Positions 49,768-59,121 of a stretch of 64,000 nucleotides of DNA are shown in pieces. A program made the translations under genes and the position numbers. Every line of letters begins with the position of its first letter. The stretch's first letter is position 1. The stretch lies in contig NZ_PEBF01000001.1 in NCBI RefSeq assembly GCF_002742625.1, positions 4,960,001-5,024,000 on the forward strand. The letters run 5' to 3'. The notes beneath the pieces are model-generated. The model saw only the letters and a program-made list of their open reading frames with translations, was not told where the DNA came from and did no database searches. Source of the DNA: Caulobacter sp. FWC2. Lineage in GTDB: Bacteria > Pseudomonadota > Alphaproteobacteria > Caulobacterales > Caulobacteraceae.

Positions 49768-49881
49768 GCTCCCCCGCGATGCGGGGGAGCTGTCACGGAG
49801 TGACTGAGGGGGCCAATGCGGCCTCGTTCCAGCTCGCCCCCTCCGGCCCTCTGGGCCACCTCCCCCGCGACGCGGGGGAGG
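49768..49881. repeat. Paired GC-rich hairpins (type 4)
   Basis: Left: GCTCCCCCGC-GAT-GCGGGGGAGC (49768-49790). Right: CCTCCCCCGC-GAC-GCGGGGGAGG (49859-49881). Both are perfect 10-base stems; the spacer holds complementary GC-rich segments (GAGGGGGC and GCCCCCTC). Located between the convergent Trm112-like and UbiH-like genes, so a likely bidirectional terminator. Not the same core as types 1-3. Confidence 0.85.
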
Positions 49882-49885
49882 ATCT

Positions 49886-51142
49886 TTAAAGACTCACGCC
49901 CCGCAGCAGCTTCGGCAGATCGCCCACGCCGCCGCCGGCCTCGTGCATGAAGAACCGACGCGCCGGCGCGATCCGATTGACCAACGCCATCCCCGCCCCA
50001 CGCGCGACGCGCATCAGCGGATTGTCGTTCGAGAAGATCCGCACGAAGGCGTCGAAGGCCAGGGCGTTGGTCACCGTGTCGAACCGGCGCCAGCGGGCGA
50101 AGCGCTCCAGCACCGCCTCGGCGCCGATGTCCTCGCCATTGCGCACCGCCTCGACCAGCACTTCCGCCAGAGCTGCGGCGTCCTTCAGGCCCAGGTTCAA
50201 GCCCTGCCCCGCGATCGGGTGCACGCCATGGGCGGCGTCGCCGATCAGGGCCAGGCGCGGGGCGGTCATTCGCTCGGCCAGCAGCAGCGACAGCGGATAG
50301 ACGAAGGTCGGCCCCTCGATCGTCACCGCACCCAGGAACTCGCCGAACCGGCGCATCAGGTGGGCGTGGAACGCCTCCGGCGAGGCGTTGCGCAGGGCCT
50401 CGCCGCGCGCCGTGCTCTCGGTCCAGACCAGGCTGGCGCGGTTGTCGGTCAGCGGCAGGATGGCGAACGGGCCGCTGGGCAGGAAATATTCGTGCGCCAC
50501 GCCCTCGTGCGGGCGCTCCATGCGCACGGTGCAGACGACGCCGGACTGGCCATAGCCCCAGCCGATCTCGCCGATACCGGCCGCCCGGCGCAGGACCGAA
50601 CCGCGCCCCTCGGCGCTGACCGCCAGCGGGGCCGACAGCACGCGGCCGTCCGACAGGGTCAGTTTCGCGCCCCCCGCCTCGACCGTCAGGGCCTTGGCCG
50701 CCATCGGCGCGATGACGGGGATGCCCTTGTCGATCACGGCCTGGGACAGGGCCGCGCGGATCTGGCGGTTCTCGATCAGATAGCCCAGCGGCTCGCCGTC
50801 GATGCGGCCGGAGATCTCGCTGCTGTCGAACCGCAGGAAGGCCGGCGAGGGCTTGCGGGCCGCCGCGCCGGGCGTGCGGCCGTCCGTGACCAGGATCTGC
50901 TCGATGCGCTGGGCGTGGGGGGCCAGGGCCTTGCCCGCCCCGATCGCGCGCCACTGGCGGAAGCTGGAATAGGCGATCGCCGAGCTACGCCCGTCGAAGG
51001 TCGGAGCCAGCTGGGCCTCGAACGGCTGGGGGTCGACCAAGAGTGGCCGGAGGCCACCCGAGGCCAAGGCAAGAGCCAGGGTGGAGCCGGCCATGCCGGC
51101 GCCGGCGATGATGACGTCAGCATCGTGGACGGAAGCGCGCAT
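49886..51142 (-). CDS. UbiH/UbiF/COQ6-type FAD monooxygenase
   Basis: A 418-residue flavoprotein hydroxylase, probably of ubiquinone synthesis. FAD-binding GAGMAGSTLALALASGGL near the N-terminus, the family Arg in TFDGRSSAIAYSSFRQW, and the GD motif GDAAHGVHPIAGQGLNLGLKDA. Family members hydroxylate the quinone ring at C1, C5 or C6 (UbiI, UbiH, UbiF, UbiL). The sequence alone does not tell which position is used, so no symbol is given. No other ubi genes nearby. Confidence 0.9.
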   Translation of the reverse strand: MRASVHDADVIIAGAGMAGSTLALALASGGLRPLLVDPQPFEAQLAPTFDGRSSAIAYSSFRQWRAIGAGKALAPHAQRIEQILVTDGRTPGAAARKPSPAFLRFDSSEISGRIDGEPLGYLIENRQIRAALSQAVIDKGIPVIAPMAAKALTVEAGGAKLTLSDGRVLSAPLAVSAEGRGSVLRRAAGIGEIGWGYGQSGVVCTVRMERPHEGVAHEYFLPSGPFAILPLTDNRASLVWTESTARGEALRNASPEAFHAHLMRRFGEFLGAVTIEGPTFVYPLSLLLAERMTAPRLALIGDAAHGVHPIAGQGLNLGLKDAAALAEVLVEAVRNGEDIGAEAVLERFARWRRFDTVTNALAFDAFVRIFSNDNPLMRVARGAGMALVNRIAPARRFFMHEAGGGVGDLPKLLRGVSL

Positions 51143-51188
51143 GGCGGGGATATGGGCGCGTGCGACCGAGGCTGTCCAGACCGCGCGG

Positions 51189-51884
51189 CTACTTAGCGTC
51201 CGCGTAGGGGGCCTTGGCGTCCTGGCGGACCAGGCCGCGCGTGGCGTCGCCCACGCCGATCAGCACGAACTGCACCGCCAGGGCGCAGAGGATGAGGCCC
51301 AGGACCCGCACCACGATGCTCATGCCGATCCGGCCCAAGGCCTTGCTGATCAGCGGCGAGGCCCAGAACACCGCCACCATCACCAGCGACACCGCCGAGA
51401 TCACCGCCACGCCCAGGCCCAGGCCCGCCCAGCCGAACGGCTTGGCCTCGGCGGCGTAGATGATCACGGTCGAGATCGCGCCCGGACCGATCAGCAGCGG
51501 CATGGCGAACGGCACGATCAGCCGCTCGAAGCGCTTCTGGGCGTAGACCCGCGCCGACTGCCCCTCGATGCCCTCGGCCGCGTCGGCGAACATGGTGGTG
51601 AAGTCGTCGCGCAGCATGTCCAGGCCCAGAATGAACAGGATGACGCCGCCGGCGATGCGGAAGGCCGGCATCGAGATTCCGAAGAAGGCCAGCAGCCCCA
51701 CGCCCGTGAAGAAGAAGAAGATCAGGAAGGCGGCGACGAACAGGCCGATATAGACGGCCACCATCCGCCGGCCCGCCGCGGCCGCGCCCAGGGTGGCGGC
51801 GGCGAACAGCGGCACGTTCCCGATCGGGTCGATCAGGGCGAACAGAGCGACGAAGAAGTTGACGGCGAGTTTGGCCTCGGTCAT
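51189..51884 (-). CDS. MarC family membrane protein
   Basis: A 231-residue protein with six hydrophobic segments. Family pattern: FFVALFALIDPIGNVPLF near the N-terminus and PFAMPLLIGPGAISTVIIY in the middle. Function is unknown; the early link to multiple antibiotic resistance was not upheld in E. coli. A cytoplasmic loop (about 92-120, FADAAEGIEGQSARVYAQKRFERL) is longer than usual. Divergent from pyrF. Confidence 0.93.
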   Translation of the reverse strand: MTEAKLAVNFFVALFALIDPIGNVPLFAAATLGAAAAGRRMVAVYIGLFVAAFLIFFFFTGVGLLAFFGISMPAFRIAGGVILFILGLDMLRDDFTTMFADAAEGIEGQSARVYAQKRFERLIVPFAMPLLIGPGAISTVIIYAAEAKPFGWAGLGLGVAVISAVSLVMVAVFWASPLISKALGRIGMSIVVRVLGLILCALAVQFVLIGVGDATRGLVRQDAKAPYADAK

Positions 51885-51968
51885 TCGACGTCCTTACCTT
51901 TCAACGCGCCGGATCCGCGCCCTTCCTAGGGCGGACGATCGCGCGCGCCAACCCCTGGGGGCAAAGAC

Positions 51969-52670
51969 ATGACCGCCGATCCGCGCCTGATCGTTCCGCT
52001 GGACCTGCCCACCGTCGACGACGCCCGCGACATGGTCCAGCGCCTGGGCGACGCGGTGTCGTTCTACAAGATCGGCCTGGAGCTGCTGGCCAGCGACGGC
52101 ATGGCCCTGGCCCACGAGCTGAAGGCCTCGGGCAAGTCGATCTTCCTCGATTGGAAACTGCACGACATCGGCGCGACCGTGGAGCGCTCGGCGCGCGTCC
52201 TGGCCCACAGCGGCTGCGACCTGCTGACCGTCCACGCCGAGCCGCAGGTGATGACCGCCGCCGTCAAGGCGCGCGGCGACTCGAGCCTGAAGATCCTGGC
52301 GGTGACGGTGCTGACCAGCCTGACCGACGCCGACCTCATCGAGATGGGCTACGCCTTCGGGGCCCGCGACCTGGTCGAGCGCCGGGTGCGCCAGGCGGTC
52401 GAATGCGGGGTCGACGGCATCGTCTCCAGCCCCCACGAAGCCGCCCTGGCCCGCGAGATCGCCAACGCGGCCGGGCGCCCGGACTTCCTGATCGTCACCC
52501 CCGGCGTGCGCCCCTTCTGGTCGGCCAAGAACGACCAGGCCCGCGCCGCCACGCCCGAGGCCGCCATCCGCGCCGGCGCCAGCCACCTGGTCTGCGGCCG
52601 CCCGATCACCGCCGCCAACGACCCGCGCGAGGCGGCGCTGAAGGTGGTGGCGGAGATCAGCGGGTTGTGA
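51969..52670 (+). CDS. pyrF: Orotidine 5'-phosphate decarboxylase
   Basis: Last step of UMP synthesis. The 233-residue length is standard. N-terminal LIVPLDLPTVDDARDMVQRLGD, catalytic Asp-x-Lys-x-x-Asp in FLDWKLHDIGATVERS and phosphate-binding VTPGVRPFWSAKNDQARAATPEAAIRAGASHLVCGRPIT. Divergent from marC; an LMW-PTP-like gene follows four bases on. Confidence 0.97.
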   Translation: MTADPRLIVPLDLPTVDDARDMVQRLGDAVSFYKIGLELLASDGMALAHELKASGKSIFLDWKLHDIGATVERSARVLAHSGCDLLTVHAEPQVMTAAVKARGDSSLKILAVTVLTSLTDADLIEMGYAFGARDLVERRVRQAVECGVDGIVSSPHEAALAREIANAAGRPDFLIVTPGVRPFWSAKNDQARAATPEAAIRAGASHLVCGRPITAANDPREAALKVVAEISGL

Positions 52671-52674
52671 AGAC

Positions 52675-52998
52675 GTGAACGTCCTCTTCGTCTGCAGCCA
52701 GAACAAGCTGCGCAGCCCGACGGCCGAGCAGGTGTTCGCCAAATGGCCGGGGATCGAGGTCAGCTCCGCCGGCCTCGACGACACCTGCGGCAATCCGGTG
52801 ACGCCCGAGGACCTGGAATGGGCCAACCTCGTGCTGGTCATGGAGCATGCGCATCGCAACAAGCTGTCACGCCGCTTCAAGCCCCACCTGAAGAATGCCC
52901 GCGTGATCGTGCTGGGTATCCCCGACGACTACGAATTCATGGATCCTGAACTGGTGCGGATCCTGGAGGCCAAGGTCCCGCCGTTCCTGCGGCGCTAG
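52675..52998 (+). CDS. Low-molecular-weight protein tyrosine phosphatase-like protein
   Basis: A 107-residue protein from GTG 52675. The phosphate loop VCSQNKLRSPTAE has the required Cys-x5-Arg (Cys7, Arg13). It is shorter than typical LMW-PTPs (about 150), ending at LEAKVPPFLRR. The usual DP catalytic loop near the C-terminus is replaced by IPDDYEFMDPELV, which may supply Asp. VMEHAHRNKLSRRF is the family's central helix. It follows pyrF almost directly and is likely co-transcribed. Activity is not certain. Confidence 0.85.
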   Translation: MNVLFVCSQNKLRSPTAEQVFAKWPGIEVSSAGLDDTCGNPVTPEDLEWANLVLVMEHAHRNKLSRRFKPHLKNARVIVLGIPDDYEFMDPELVRILEAKVPPFLRR

Positions 52999-54672
52999 CT
53001 ATTTCACCACCAGCGCCACGCCGCGCGCCCGCGGATCCGCCTCCGGCACGGGCGTGCGACCCACCACCTGGATCGCCTCCATGTCGCCGCTGAAGTCCTC
53101 GACCCACGTGTAGCCGCGCGCCTCCAGCGCCGTCTTGAGGGCGGCGGAGGGCGGGGCCGAGGGCTCGTAGAAGATCACGTTCTCCGGCAGCAGCTGATGG
53201 TGGAAGCGCGGGGCTTTCTGGGCCGCCTTCAAGGTCAGATCGTAGTCGTAGACATTGGCCAGAACCTGGAACACCCAGGTGAAGATCCGCGAGCCGCCCG
53301 GCGTGCCGATGACCATGGCCGGCTTGCCGTCCTTGACCAGGATCGTGGGCGTCATGGATGACAGGGGCCGCTTGTGGGGCGCGATGGCGTTGGCCGACCC
53401 GCCGACCACGCCGAACATGTTGGGCGCGCCGGGCTTGGCCGAGAAGTCGTCCATCTCGTCGTTGAGCAGGAAGCCCGCCCCCTCGACCACCACGCCCGAG
53501 CCGAACCAGCCGTTCAGCGTATAGGTGTTGGAGACGGCGTTGCCCCACTTGTCGACGATCGAGAAGTGGGTGGTCTGCGGCTTCTCCAGGCCCGGGACCA
53601 CCGCCTTGGTCGGCGAGGGCTTGTCCGGATCGACCTCGCGCGCGCGCCGGGCGACATAGGCGGGGTCGATCAGGTTGGAGACCGGGACCTTCACGAAGTC
53701 GGGGTCGCCCAGATATTCCGCGCGGTCGGCATAGACCCGCTTTTCGATCTCCGCCAGCAGGTGGATGTACTGCGGATCATTGAGGCCCACGCCTTTGAAC
53801 TTCGGCGCCAGATCCTGCTTCATCAGCAGCATCTGCATCAGGGCGACGCCTCCCGAGCTGGGCGGCGGGGCGGTGATGACGTCGTAGCCGCGCCACTTGG
53901 CGGTGACCGGCGCGCGCCAGACGGCCTTGTAGCCCGCGAGGTCGGCCTTGGTGATCAGGCCTTTCACCGAACCGCGCCCCATCTGGGCGACGATCAGGTC
54001 GGCGGTCTTGCCCTCATAGAACGCCTTGTCGCCGCCCTTGGCGATCCGCTCCAGCGTGGCGGCCAGCTCCGGCTGCTTGAACATCGTCCCGGCCTGCCGG
54101 GGACCGAAATAGGCGCGGAAGTTGGTCTTGGCGAACGGCGGCGGAACCTCGCCCGTCAGCATGCCGGCGAACTGGGCGTTCACTTCGAAACCCTCGCGGG
54201 CGTAGCGGATGGCCGGGGCCAGGACCCGCGCCCAGGGCAGCTTGCCGAAGCGCTTGTGGGCCATGGCCAGGCCCCGCACCGTGCCCGGCGTGCCGGCCGC
54301 GAGGTTGCCGTACAGCGACAGGCCCTCCACTGGCTCGCCGTCCTTGCCCAGGTACATGTCGGCCGAGGCCGCCGCCGGGGCCGTCTCGCGGTAGTCGAGG
54401 AAGTAGGGCTTGCCGTTAACGTACAGCGTCATGAACCCGCCGCCGCCCAGGTTGCCGGCCTCGGGATAGGTGACGGCCAGGGCAAAGCCCGTCGCCACCG
54501 CCGCGTCGACCGCATTGCCGCCGGCTTTCAGGATCTCCTCCGCCGCCAGCGCCCCATAGCGGTCCGGCGAGGCCACGGCCCCGGCGGTAAGCGCCGGAAC
54601 CGCCTTGGCCGGCTTGGCGAGAGCGGGGGGCGCGAACAGCAGCAGGGCGGTCGCGAGGAACTTGGCGATCAT
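52999..54672 (-). CDS. ggt: Gamma-glutamyltranspeptidase
   Basis: Secreted N-terminal-nucleophile hydrolase that cleaves gamma-glutamyl bonds, including glutathione. The protein is 557 residues. ATG 54672 is chosen; TTG 54678 with GGAGA eight bases upstream is also plausible. A signal peptide spans about 1-19 (ending ALA). Autoprocessing occurs before the Thr in PQTTHFSIVDKWGNAVSNTYTLN, separating the large and small subunits. GYDVITAPPPSSGG is the other signature block, and KRPLSSMTPTIL holds the substrate Ser pair. Periplasmic. Confidence 0.95.
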   Translation of the reverse strand: MIAKFLATALLLFAPPALAKPAKAVPALTAGAVASPDRYGALAAEEILKAGGNAVDAAVATGFALAVTYPEAGNLGGGGFMTLYVNGKPYFLDYRETAPAAASADMYLGKDGEPVEGLSLYGNLAAGTPGTVRGLAMAHKRFGKLPWARVLAPAIRYAREGFEVNAQFAGMLTGEVPPPFAKTNFRAYFGPRQAGTMFKQPELAATLERIAKGGDKAFYEGKTADLIVAQMGRGSVKGLITKADLAGYKAVWRAPVTAKWRGYDVITAPPPSSGGVALMQMLLMKQDLAPKFKGVGLNDPQYIHLLAEIEKRVYADRAEYLGDPDFVKVPVSNLIDPAYVARRAREVDPDKPSPTKAVVPGLEKPQTTHFSIVDKWGNAVSNTYTLNGWFGSGVVVEGAGFLLNDEMDDFSAKPGAPNMFGVVGGSANAIAPHKRPLSSMTPTILVKDGKPAMVIGTPGGSRIFTWVFQVLANVYDYDLTLKAAQKAPRFHHQLLPENVIFYEPSAPPSAALKTALEARGYTWVEDFSGDMEAIQVVGRTPVPEADPRARGVALVVK

Positions 54673-54793
54673 GCGCAAGGGGTGTCTCCGGCGGCGAGAC
54701 GACCACGCTAGCCGATACGGTTCGCGGAACAATGGTTCTTGACGGCCTCTTCGCCCTGGTTTTGCTGATCGGCGCGCTTTGTGGAGAAACGCC

Positions 54794-55210
54794 GTGAAGA
54801 GCACCCGCCCCGAGGACGTCGGCGTTCCCGCCTCCATCCTGATCGACCGCGCCATCGCCGCGCTACCCGACTGGCGCGGCCAGACCCTGGCCCGTCTGCG
54901 CGCCCTGATCCTGGACGCCGATCCGGACGTGGTCGAGGACTGGAAGTGGGGCAAGCCGGTCTGGTCGCACGACGGCCTGATCTGCACCGGCGAGGTCTAC
55001 AAGGCCGTGGTCAAGACGACCTTCGCCCACGGCGCGGCGCTGGACGACCCGACCAAGCTGTTCAATTCCAGCCTGGAAGGCAATGTCCGCCGCGCCATCG
55101 ACTTTCCGCAAGGCGCCGAGATCCCGGCCGAGGCTTTCAAGACGCTGTTCCGCGAGGCCGTGGCCTTCAACGTGGCCAAGGCCAAGGCCAAGCCGAAGAA
55201 GAAGACGTGA
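54794..55210 (+). CDS. DUF1801 domain protein
   Basis: A 138-residue protein. GTG 54794 is chosen because GGAGA lies seven bases upstream; TTG 54779 is an alternative. DUF1801 core: LPDWRGQTLARLRALILDADPDVVEDWKWGKPVWSHDGLICTGEVYKAVVKTTFAHGAAL, with the conserved Trp-x-Trp-Gly-x-Pro. C-terminal Lys-rich tail. Function unknown; members are common small proteins of soil bacteria. A -35-like TTGACGG lies at 54739, but no matching -10 is seen. Confidence 0.88.
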   Translation: MKSTRPEDVGVPASILIDRAIAALPDWRGQTLARLRALILDADPDVVEDWKWGKPVWSHDGLICTGEVYKAVVKTTFAHGAALDDPTKLFNSSLEGNVRRAIDFPQGAEIPAEAFKTLFREAVAFNVAKAKAKPKKKT

Positions 55211-55217
55211 AGCGCGT

Positions 55218-58200
55218 TTAGACCTCCAGATCCTCCGCTGACCGGCGCCGCGCGTTCAGGCGACGGGCCAGCAGGGCGCCGCCGATGAACAGCGCGCCGA
55301 CGGCCAGGAACGAGGCCGCGCGCGTAACGCCTTCCAGCCGCGCCAGGTCGAACCCCACCACCTTGGCCGCCGTGAACAGCAGGGCCGCCAGGCCCGCCCA
55401 GCGCAGGACGATGTCCTTGCGCGCCGCGCCCAGCCCCAGCACCGCCAGACCGAACACCGCCCAGAGCGCCGAGAAGGTCCAGGTCTCCAGGCCCGCGTTT
55501 CCCGTGGCCGCGTGCATGTCGCCGCCGTGGAAGACGTAGCGGATCAGCAGGGTCAGCAGCACGAACAGCGTCCCGACCGCCATCGCCAGGGCGGTCCTGT
55601 CAAACGGTCGGTCCGCGCGCCTCAGGCCCAGCATCGCCCCCGCGCCCAGGCCGTAGAGGCCAAACAGCAGCAGCGCCGCGCTGAACGGAGCCAGCGGCTG
55701 GCTCATCGGCCCCCACCAGGGACTGGCGCGGACGCCGAACACCAGGCCGGCGACGATCAGCGCCAGCCAGCCGAAGACGGGGCCGACCCGAGCCAGCCAG
55801 GCGGCGCCGGCGCGGCCGGCCAGGCTGGGCGCGCTCAGTTGACGAGCGGCGAGCAGGGCGAGGAGCGCATAGGCCGCCCCCTCGGCCCGGCCGATCGGCG
55901 CAGGGCTCATCACCGCGCCGTGGAAAAGGTGGCGCAGCGCCAGCACGGCCCACAGCAGGGCGAAGAGCGGGATGGCCAGGACCCACGTCTTGGTCCAGCG
56001 ATCCTCCGCCGGCCGCCGCCGCCAGGCGATCGCCGCGAGCAGGCCGGCCGGCGCCAGATAGGACAGGAGCAGGGTGTTCAGCACCGGCGGTCCGGCGGGC
56101 GCCTCGCCCATGCCCCACCAGGGGTTCCAGACCAGGCCTTGCAGCAGCACCCCGTGCGCGACGCCCAGGCTGACCACGATCACCGTGCGCCAGCGCGTGA
56201 TCGGACCGTCATCAGGGCGCTGGCGCAGCACCAGCAGCAGGCCCGTGCTCAGCAGCATCAGGGTGCGCAGCGAGGCCTCCAGCAGGCCGTCGCCGCCCTG
56301 ATCGCGTGGTCCCGCCATGACGACATGCAGGGCCGCGAACAGCGCCAGCAGCACGATCAGCAGGCCGGTCGCGCGTTGGGCCTCGACCTCGTTGCGGACG
56401 CTCTCGCCGCCGCCCTTCCAGATCAATGCGGAGGATGTGGCCAGCAAGCCGGCCTCCACGGCGCTGACCGCCAGCAGCGTCTCCGGCGGCAGACGCCCGT
56501 CCAGGGCCGCGCCGATGAAGTCCGGGCGCATCATGGCGATGAACGCGATCAGGCCGCCCACCACGCTGGCGGGGGCCAGGCCTCGCCAGGGCAGACGCCA
56601 GGCGGCGACGGCCAGGGCGAGGGCGGCCAGGCCGAAGGCGGCGGGCTCGAAGCGCGGCGCGACGGCGGCGTGCACGGCCAGGAAGGCCATCTCAGCCGCG
56701 GCCGCCAGCCATAGCGCCAGGCCTCGGTCCGTCGAAGCCTGTTCGACCCGTCGCGCGATCAGAACCGCCGCGCCGAACAGGGCCGCCGCCAGGACCGCGG
56801 CCGGCGCCCAGCCGAGGTCGATCTTCGCCGCGTGCAGGATCGGCCAGGTCAGGCTGGCCAGGATCGCCACGCCGATGCCGCCGATGGCCAGGACGCGCGT
56901 GCGCTCGATGGCGGGGAGGCCCAGCGCCAGCCAGAGCGCGATCGCTGGAATCAAGGCGGTCTGGGCGTAAAGCCATGGCAGCTGCGCGGCAAAGGCGGGG
57001 GCGCGCACGGCGATGACCATGGCCAGGAGTTGGCAGAGGATCGCCATGCCGACGGGCAAGGCGAACAGGCCAGGGCGGATCATGTCCCGGAGGGCCAGGG
57101 CGGCCGCCAGGACGATGAGAAACCCCGACACCAGGATGGCGATCGGCATCTGTCCCGCCGCGACCGGGGCCGAGAACCAGGGGCCGACCGACGCCAGGGT
57201 GGCCAGCACCAGCGCCAGGGCGGGCAGACCTTGGAAGTCGCTTCCGGCGGGATCCCCCGTGTCGTCGGGCCGGAAGCGGCGTCGCCACAGCGTCGCGGCG
57301 AACGGCCCGGCGGCGGCCAGGATCTGGATGATCGCCGCCGGAAGGATCTGGTGTTGGGCCAAGGGGACGCCGCTGAGCAGCAGCAGGCCGACGATCGTCG
57401 CGCCGCCCGCCTTGCCCCACAGGCGCAGGGCCGAGATCGAGAACCCCGTCGCGCCGATCAGCCCCGCATAGGCCGTCAAGGCCAGCGGCGACCAGTCCGG
57501 CAGGCCGGTGAAGGCGGGCGTCAGTACGGCGCCGACCATGGCCACCAGGGCCAGGGGCTCGCCGTGTCGTAGTGACAAGCCCAGCAAGCCCAGCGAGACG
57601 CCGGCGGCCAGAACGGCGGCTAGGCCTAGAGGGATCAGGTGATAGAGCCCGTGGGCCGCACAGATCGCGCCGTACAGGGTGACCGCCCCCGCCCCGGCCG
57701 AGACGGCGGCGGCCAGCAGGTGGCGACCGCCGACGACCGACGGCGCCTGGCGCAGGATCCACTCGCTGGCGCCCAGCATCGCCGCGCCCAGGATCACGGC
57801 CAGGGCGATGCGGAATTCGGGAATGAACAGCCCGCGCTGGGCGGCATAGGCCACCAGCAGCAGGCCGCCCAGCGCCAGACCGCCGCCGCCGATCCAGGCC
57901 AGGCCGTTCTCGGACAGCCACGTGGAGACCGACTCGCGGTTGATCCTGGGTGGCGGTAGGGACGCGGCCGCAACGCGGGGCGCCTGTGCGAGCTCGGGTG
58001 TCGGAACCCTGGGCTGGACAGGTTCAGGGACGGCTTTCGGCTCAAGCGCAGGCGGGGGCGCCGCCATCCGCTCGGCGATCGCCGAGGTTTCCGCTGGCGG
58101 CGGGACGGGCTCGAGGGCCACGCGCGGCGCGGCGTCGGCGGCGTCCAGCCGCCGCTCGAGCTTCCGGATCTGCTGGCCCTGTCGATAGATCCAGGCCCCC

Positions 58201-58226
58201 AGAGCCAGGATCACAAGCCATTCCAT
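55218..58226 (-). CDS. DUF2339 large polytopic membrane protein
   Basis: A 1002-residue protein. The N-terminus has one hydrophobic segment, a short coiled coil (QQIRKLERRLDAADA) and a Pro/Ala-rich linker to about residue 100. More than 20 hydrophobic segments follow, starting at ENGLAWIGGGGLALGGLLLVAYA. This is the DUF2339 layout. Function is unknown. The C-terminal RRLNARRRSAEDLEV is basic and cytosolic. Long GC-rich reading frames on the opposite strand here are not genes. Confidence 0.9.
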   Translation of the reverse strand: MEWLVILALGAWIYRQGQQIRKLERRLDAADAAPRVALEPVPPPAETSAIAERMAAPPPALEPKAVPEPVQPRVPTPELAQAPRVAAASLPPPRINRESVSTWLSENGLAWIGGGGLALGGLLLVAYAAQRGLFIPEFRIALAVILGAAMLGASEWILRQAPSVVGGRHLLAAAVSAGAGAVTLYGAICAAHGLYHLIPLGLAAVLAAGVSLGLLGLSLRHGEPLALVAMVGAVLTPAFTGLPDWSPLALTAYAGLIGATGFSISALRLWGKAGGATIVGLLLLSGVPLAQHQILPAAIIQILAAAGPFAATLWRRRFRPDDTGDPAGSDFQGLPALALVLATLASVGPWFSAPVAAGQMPIAILVSGFLIVLAAALALRDMIRPGLFALPVGMAILCQLLAMVIAVRAPAFAAQLPWLYAQTALIPAIALWLALGLPAIERTRVLAIGGIGVAILASLTWPILHAAKIDLGWAPAAVLAAALFGAAVLIARRVEQASTDRGLALWLAAAAEMAFLAVHAAVAPRFEPAAFGLAALALAVAAWRLPWRGLAPASVVGGLIAFIAMMRPDFIGAALDGRLPPETLLAVSAVEAGLLATSSALIWKGGGESVRNEVEAQRATGLLIVLLALFAALHVVMAGPRDQGGDGLLEASLRTLMLLSTGLLLVLRQRPDDGPITRWRTVIVVSLGVAHGVLLQGLVWNPWWGMGEAPAGPPVLNTLLLSYLAPAGLLAAIAWRRRPAEDRWTKTWVLAIPLFALLWAVLALRHLFHGAVMSPAPIGRAEGAAYALLALLAARQLSAPSLAGRAGAAWLARVGPVFGWLALIVAGLVFGVRASPWWGPMSQPLAPFSAALLLFGLYGLGAGAMLGLRRADRPFDRTALAMAVGTLFVLLTLLIRYVFHGGDMHAATGNAGLETWTFSALWAVFGLAVLGLGAARKDIVLRWAGLAALLFTAAKVVGFDLARLEGVTRAASFLAVGALFIGGALLARRLNARRRSAEDLEV

Positions 58227-58314
58227 GTCGTGCGTCCCGTCCGGCGAATTGAGCGGCCCCGCCTTGGTATGCGAGGACGGTGCTCAATGAAACCTTAAGT
58301 CGCAGGCCGCGCCC

Positions 58315-58746
58315 TCACCCCAGCTCCAGCGCCCGCAGCACCGCGAACTGGTCGTAGTAGGGCCGCTCGCAGATGATCTTGTCGCTGCCGGACGCGAACT
58401 CGAAGCTGGCGGCCATGCGGATGCGGAAGGCCTTGCCGGTCGGCTCGACCGTGCGGCCGGGGATCTTCAGCGGCCCCAGATGCGTGCCGGTCAGCCAGAA
58501 CTCGACCAGCACCGTGTCGCCGGCGTGGGCGATGGCGATGACCTCGTTGCCCTGGTCCGGGAACGGCGTGCGCGAGGCGGCGAAATAGCCGCGCACGGCG
58601 GCCTCGCCGTCGAACACCGCGCCGCCGCCGTGCATCTCGTAGCGCGGATGCTCGAAAGTGGCGATCACCGCGTCCCAGTCGTGGACGCACTCCAGCGCCA
58701 TGTGGTCGCGCACCACCTGGATGCGGCGTTCAGCAAGGTCTTCCAA
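58315..58746 (-). CDS. SnoaL-like/NTF2-like polyketide-cyclase-type protein
   Basis: A 143-residue soluble protein from TTG 58746 with GGGAG upstream. SnoaL-like pattern: RDHMALECVHDWDAVIATFEHPRYEMHGGGAVFDGEAAVRGYFAASRTPFPD, then VEFWLTGTHLGPLKIPGRTVEPTGKAFRIRMAASFEF. The His and Asp residues of the pocket are present. Members range from cyclases to dehydratases or simple binders; the substrate is unknown. The gap to the DUF2339 gene is 88 bases. Confidence 0.85.
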   Translation of the reverse strand: MEDLAERRIQVVRDHMALECVHDWDAVIATFEHPRYEMHGGGAVFDGEAAVRGYFAASRTPFPDQGNEVIAIAHAGDTVLVEFWLTGTHLGPLKIPGRTVEPTGKAFRIRMAASFEFASGSDKIICERPYYDQFAVLRALELG

Positions 58747-58784
58747 GACGTTCGCTCCCTTTGTTTCAGAGGAGCCTGACAGCC

Positions 58785-59030
58785 TCAGAAGTCGACCGCC
58801 ACGCCCTTCTTCTCCCAGTCGCCGAAGCGAGTCGGCTCGGGGCCCTCGCGGCCGCCCTTTTCCAGCGGCAGGGCGGCGGCCTCTTCAGCGGCGCGGCGGG
58901 CGGCGGCCTCTTCCAGCGCGCGGCGGGCGGCGGGGCTCAGAGCCTTGCCCGGCGCGGCGCCGGGGACTTCGCCAGGGAGATCGGAAGCGGCGATTTCAGG
59001 CGGCGCGGACGGGTTGGACGGCTCGGACAT
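58785..59030 (-). CDS. DUF1674 (SdhAF4-like) protein
   Basis: An 81-residue protein. The conserved C-terminus GGREGPEPTRFGDWEKKGVAVDF is diagnostic for DUF1674, the family of succinate dehydrogenase assembly factor 4, which helps flavinated SdhA join SdhB. The N-terminal half is Ala/Glu-rich and variable. No sdh genes are nearby. Divergent from rsmB. Confidence 0.93.
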   Translation of the reverse strand: MSEPSNPSAPPEIAASDLPGEVPGAAPGKALSPAARRALEEAAARRAAEEAAALPLEKGGREGPEPTRFGDWEKKGVAVDF

Positions 59031-59121
59031 GGGTGGATTCTAGCATTTTTCGTCCGTCTCGCCGCGCGATTTTTCCGCAAGACGCTTGCGCTCGCCCTTG
59101 CCTTTGGGGCACGGCGGGGCG

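Noticed and set aside
54739..54770. Promoter with TTGACGG upstream of the DUF1801 gene
   Set aside because: The -35 is exact but the nearest -10-like sequence (GCTGATC) is 18 bases away, outside the usual spacing.
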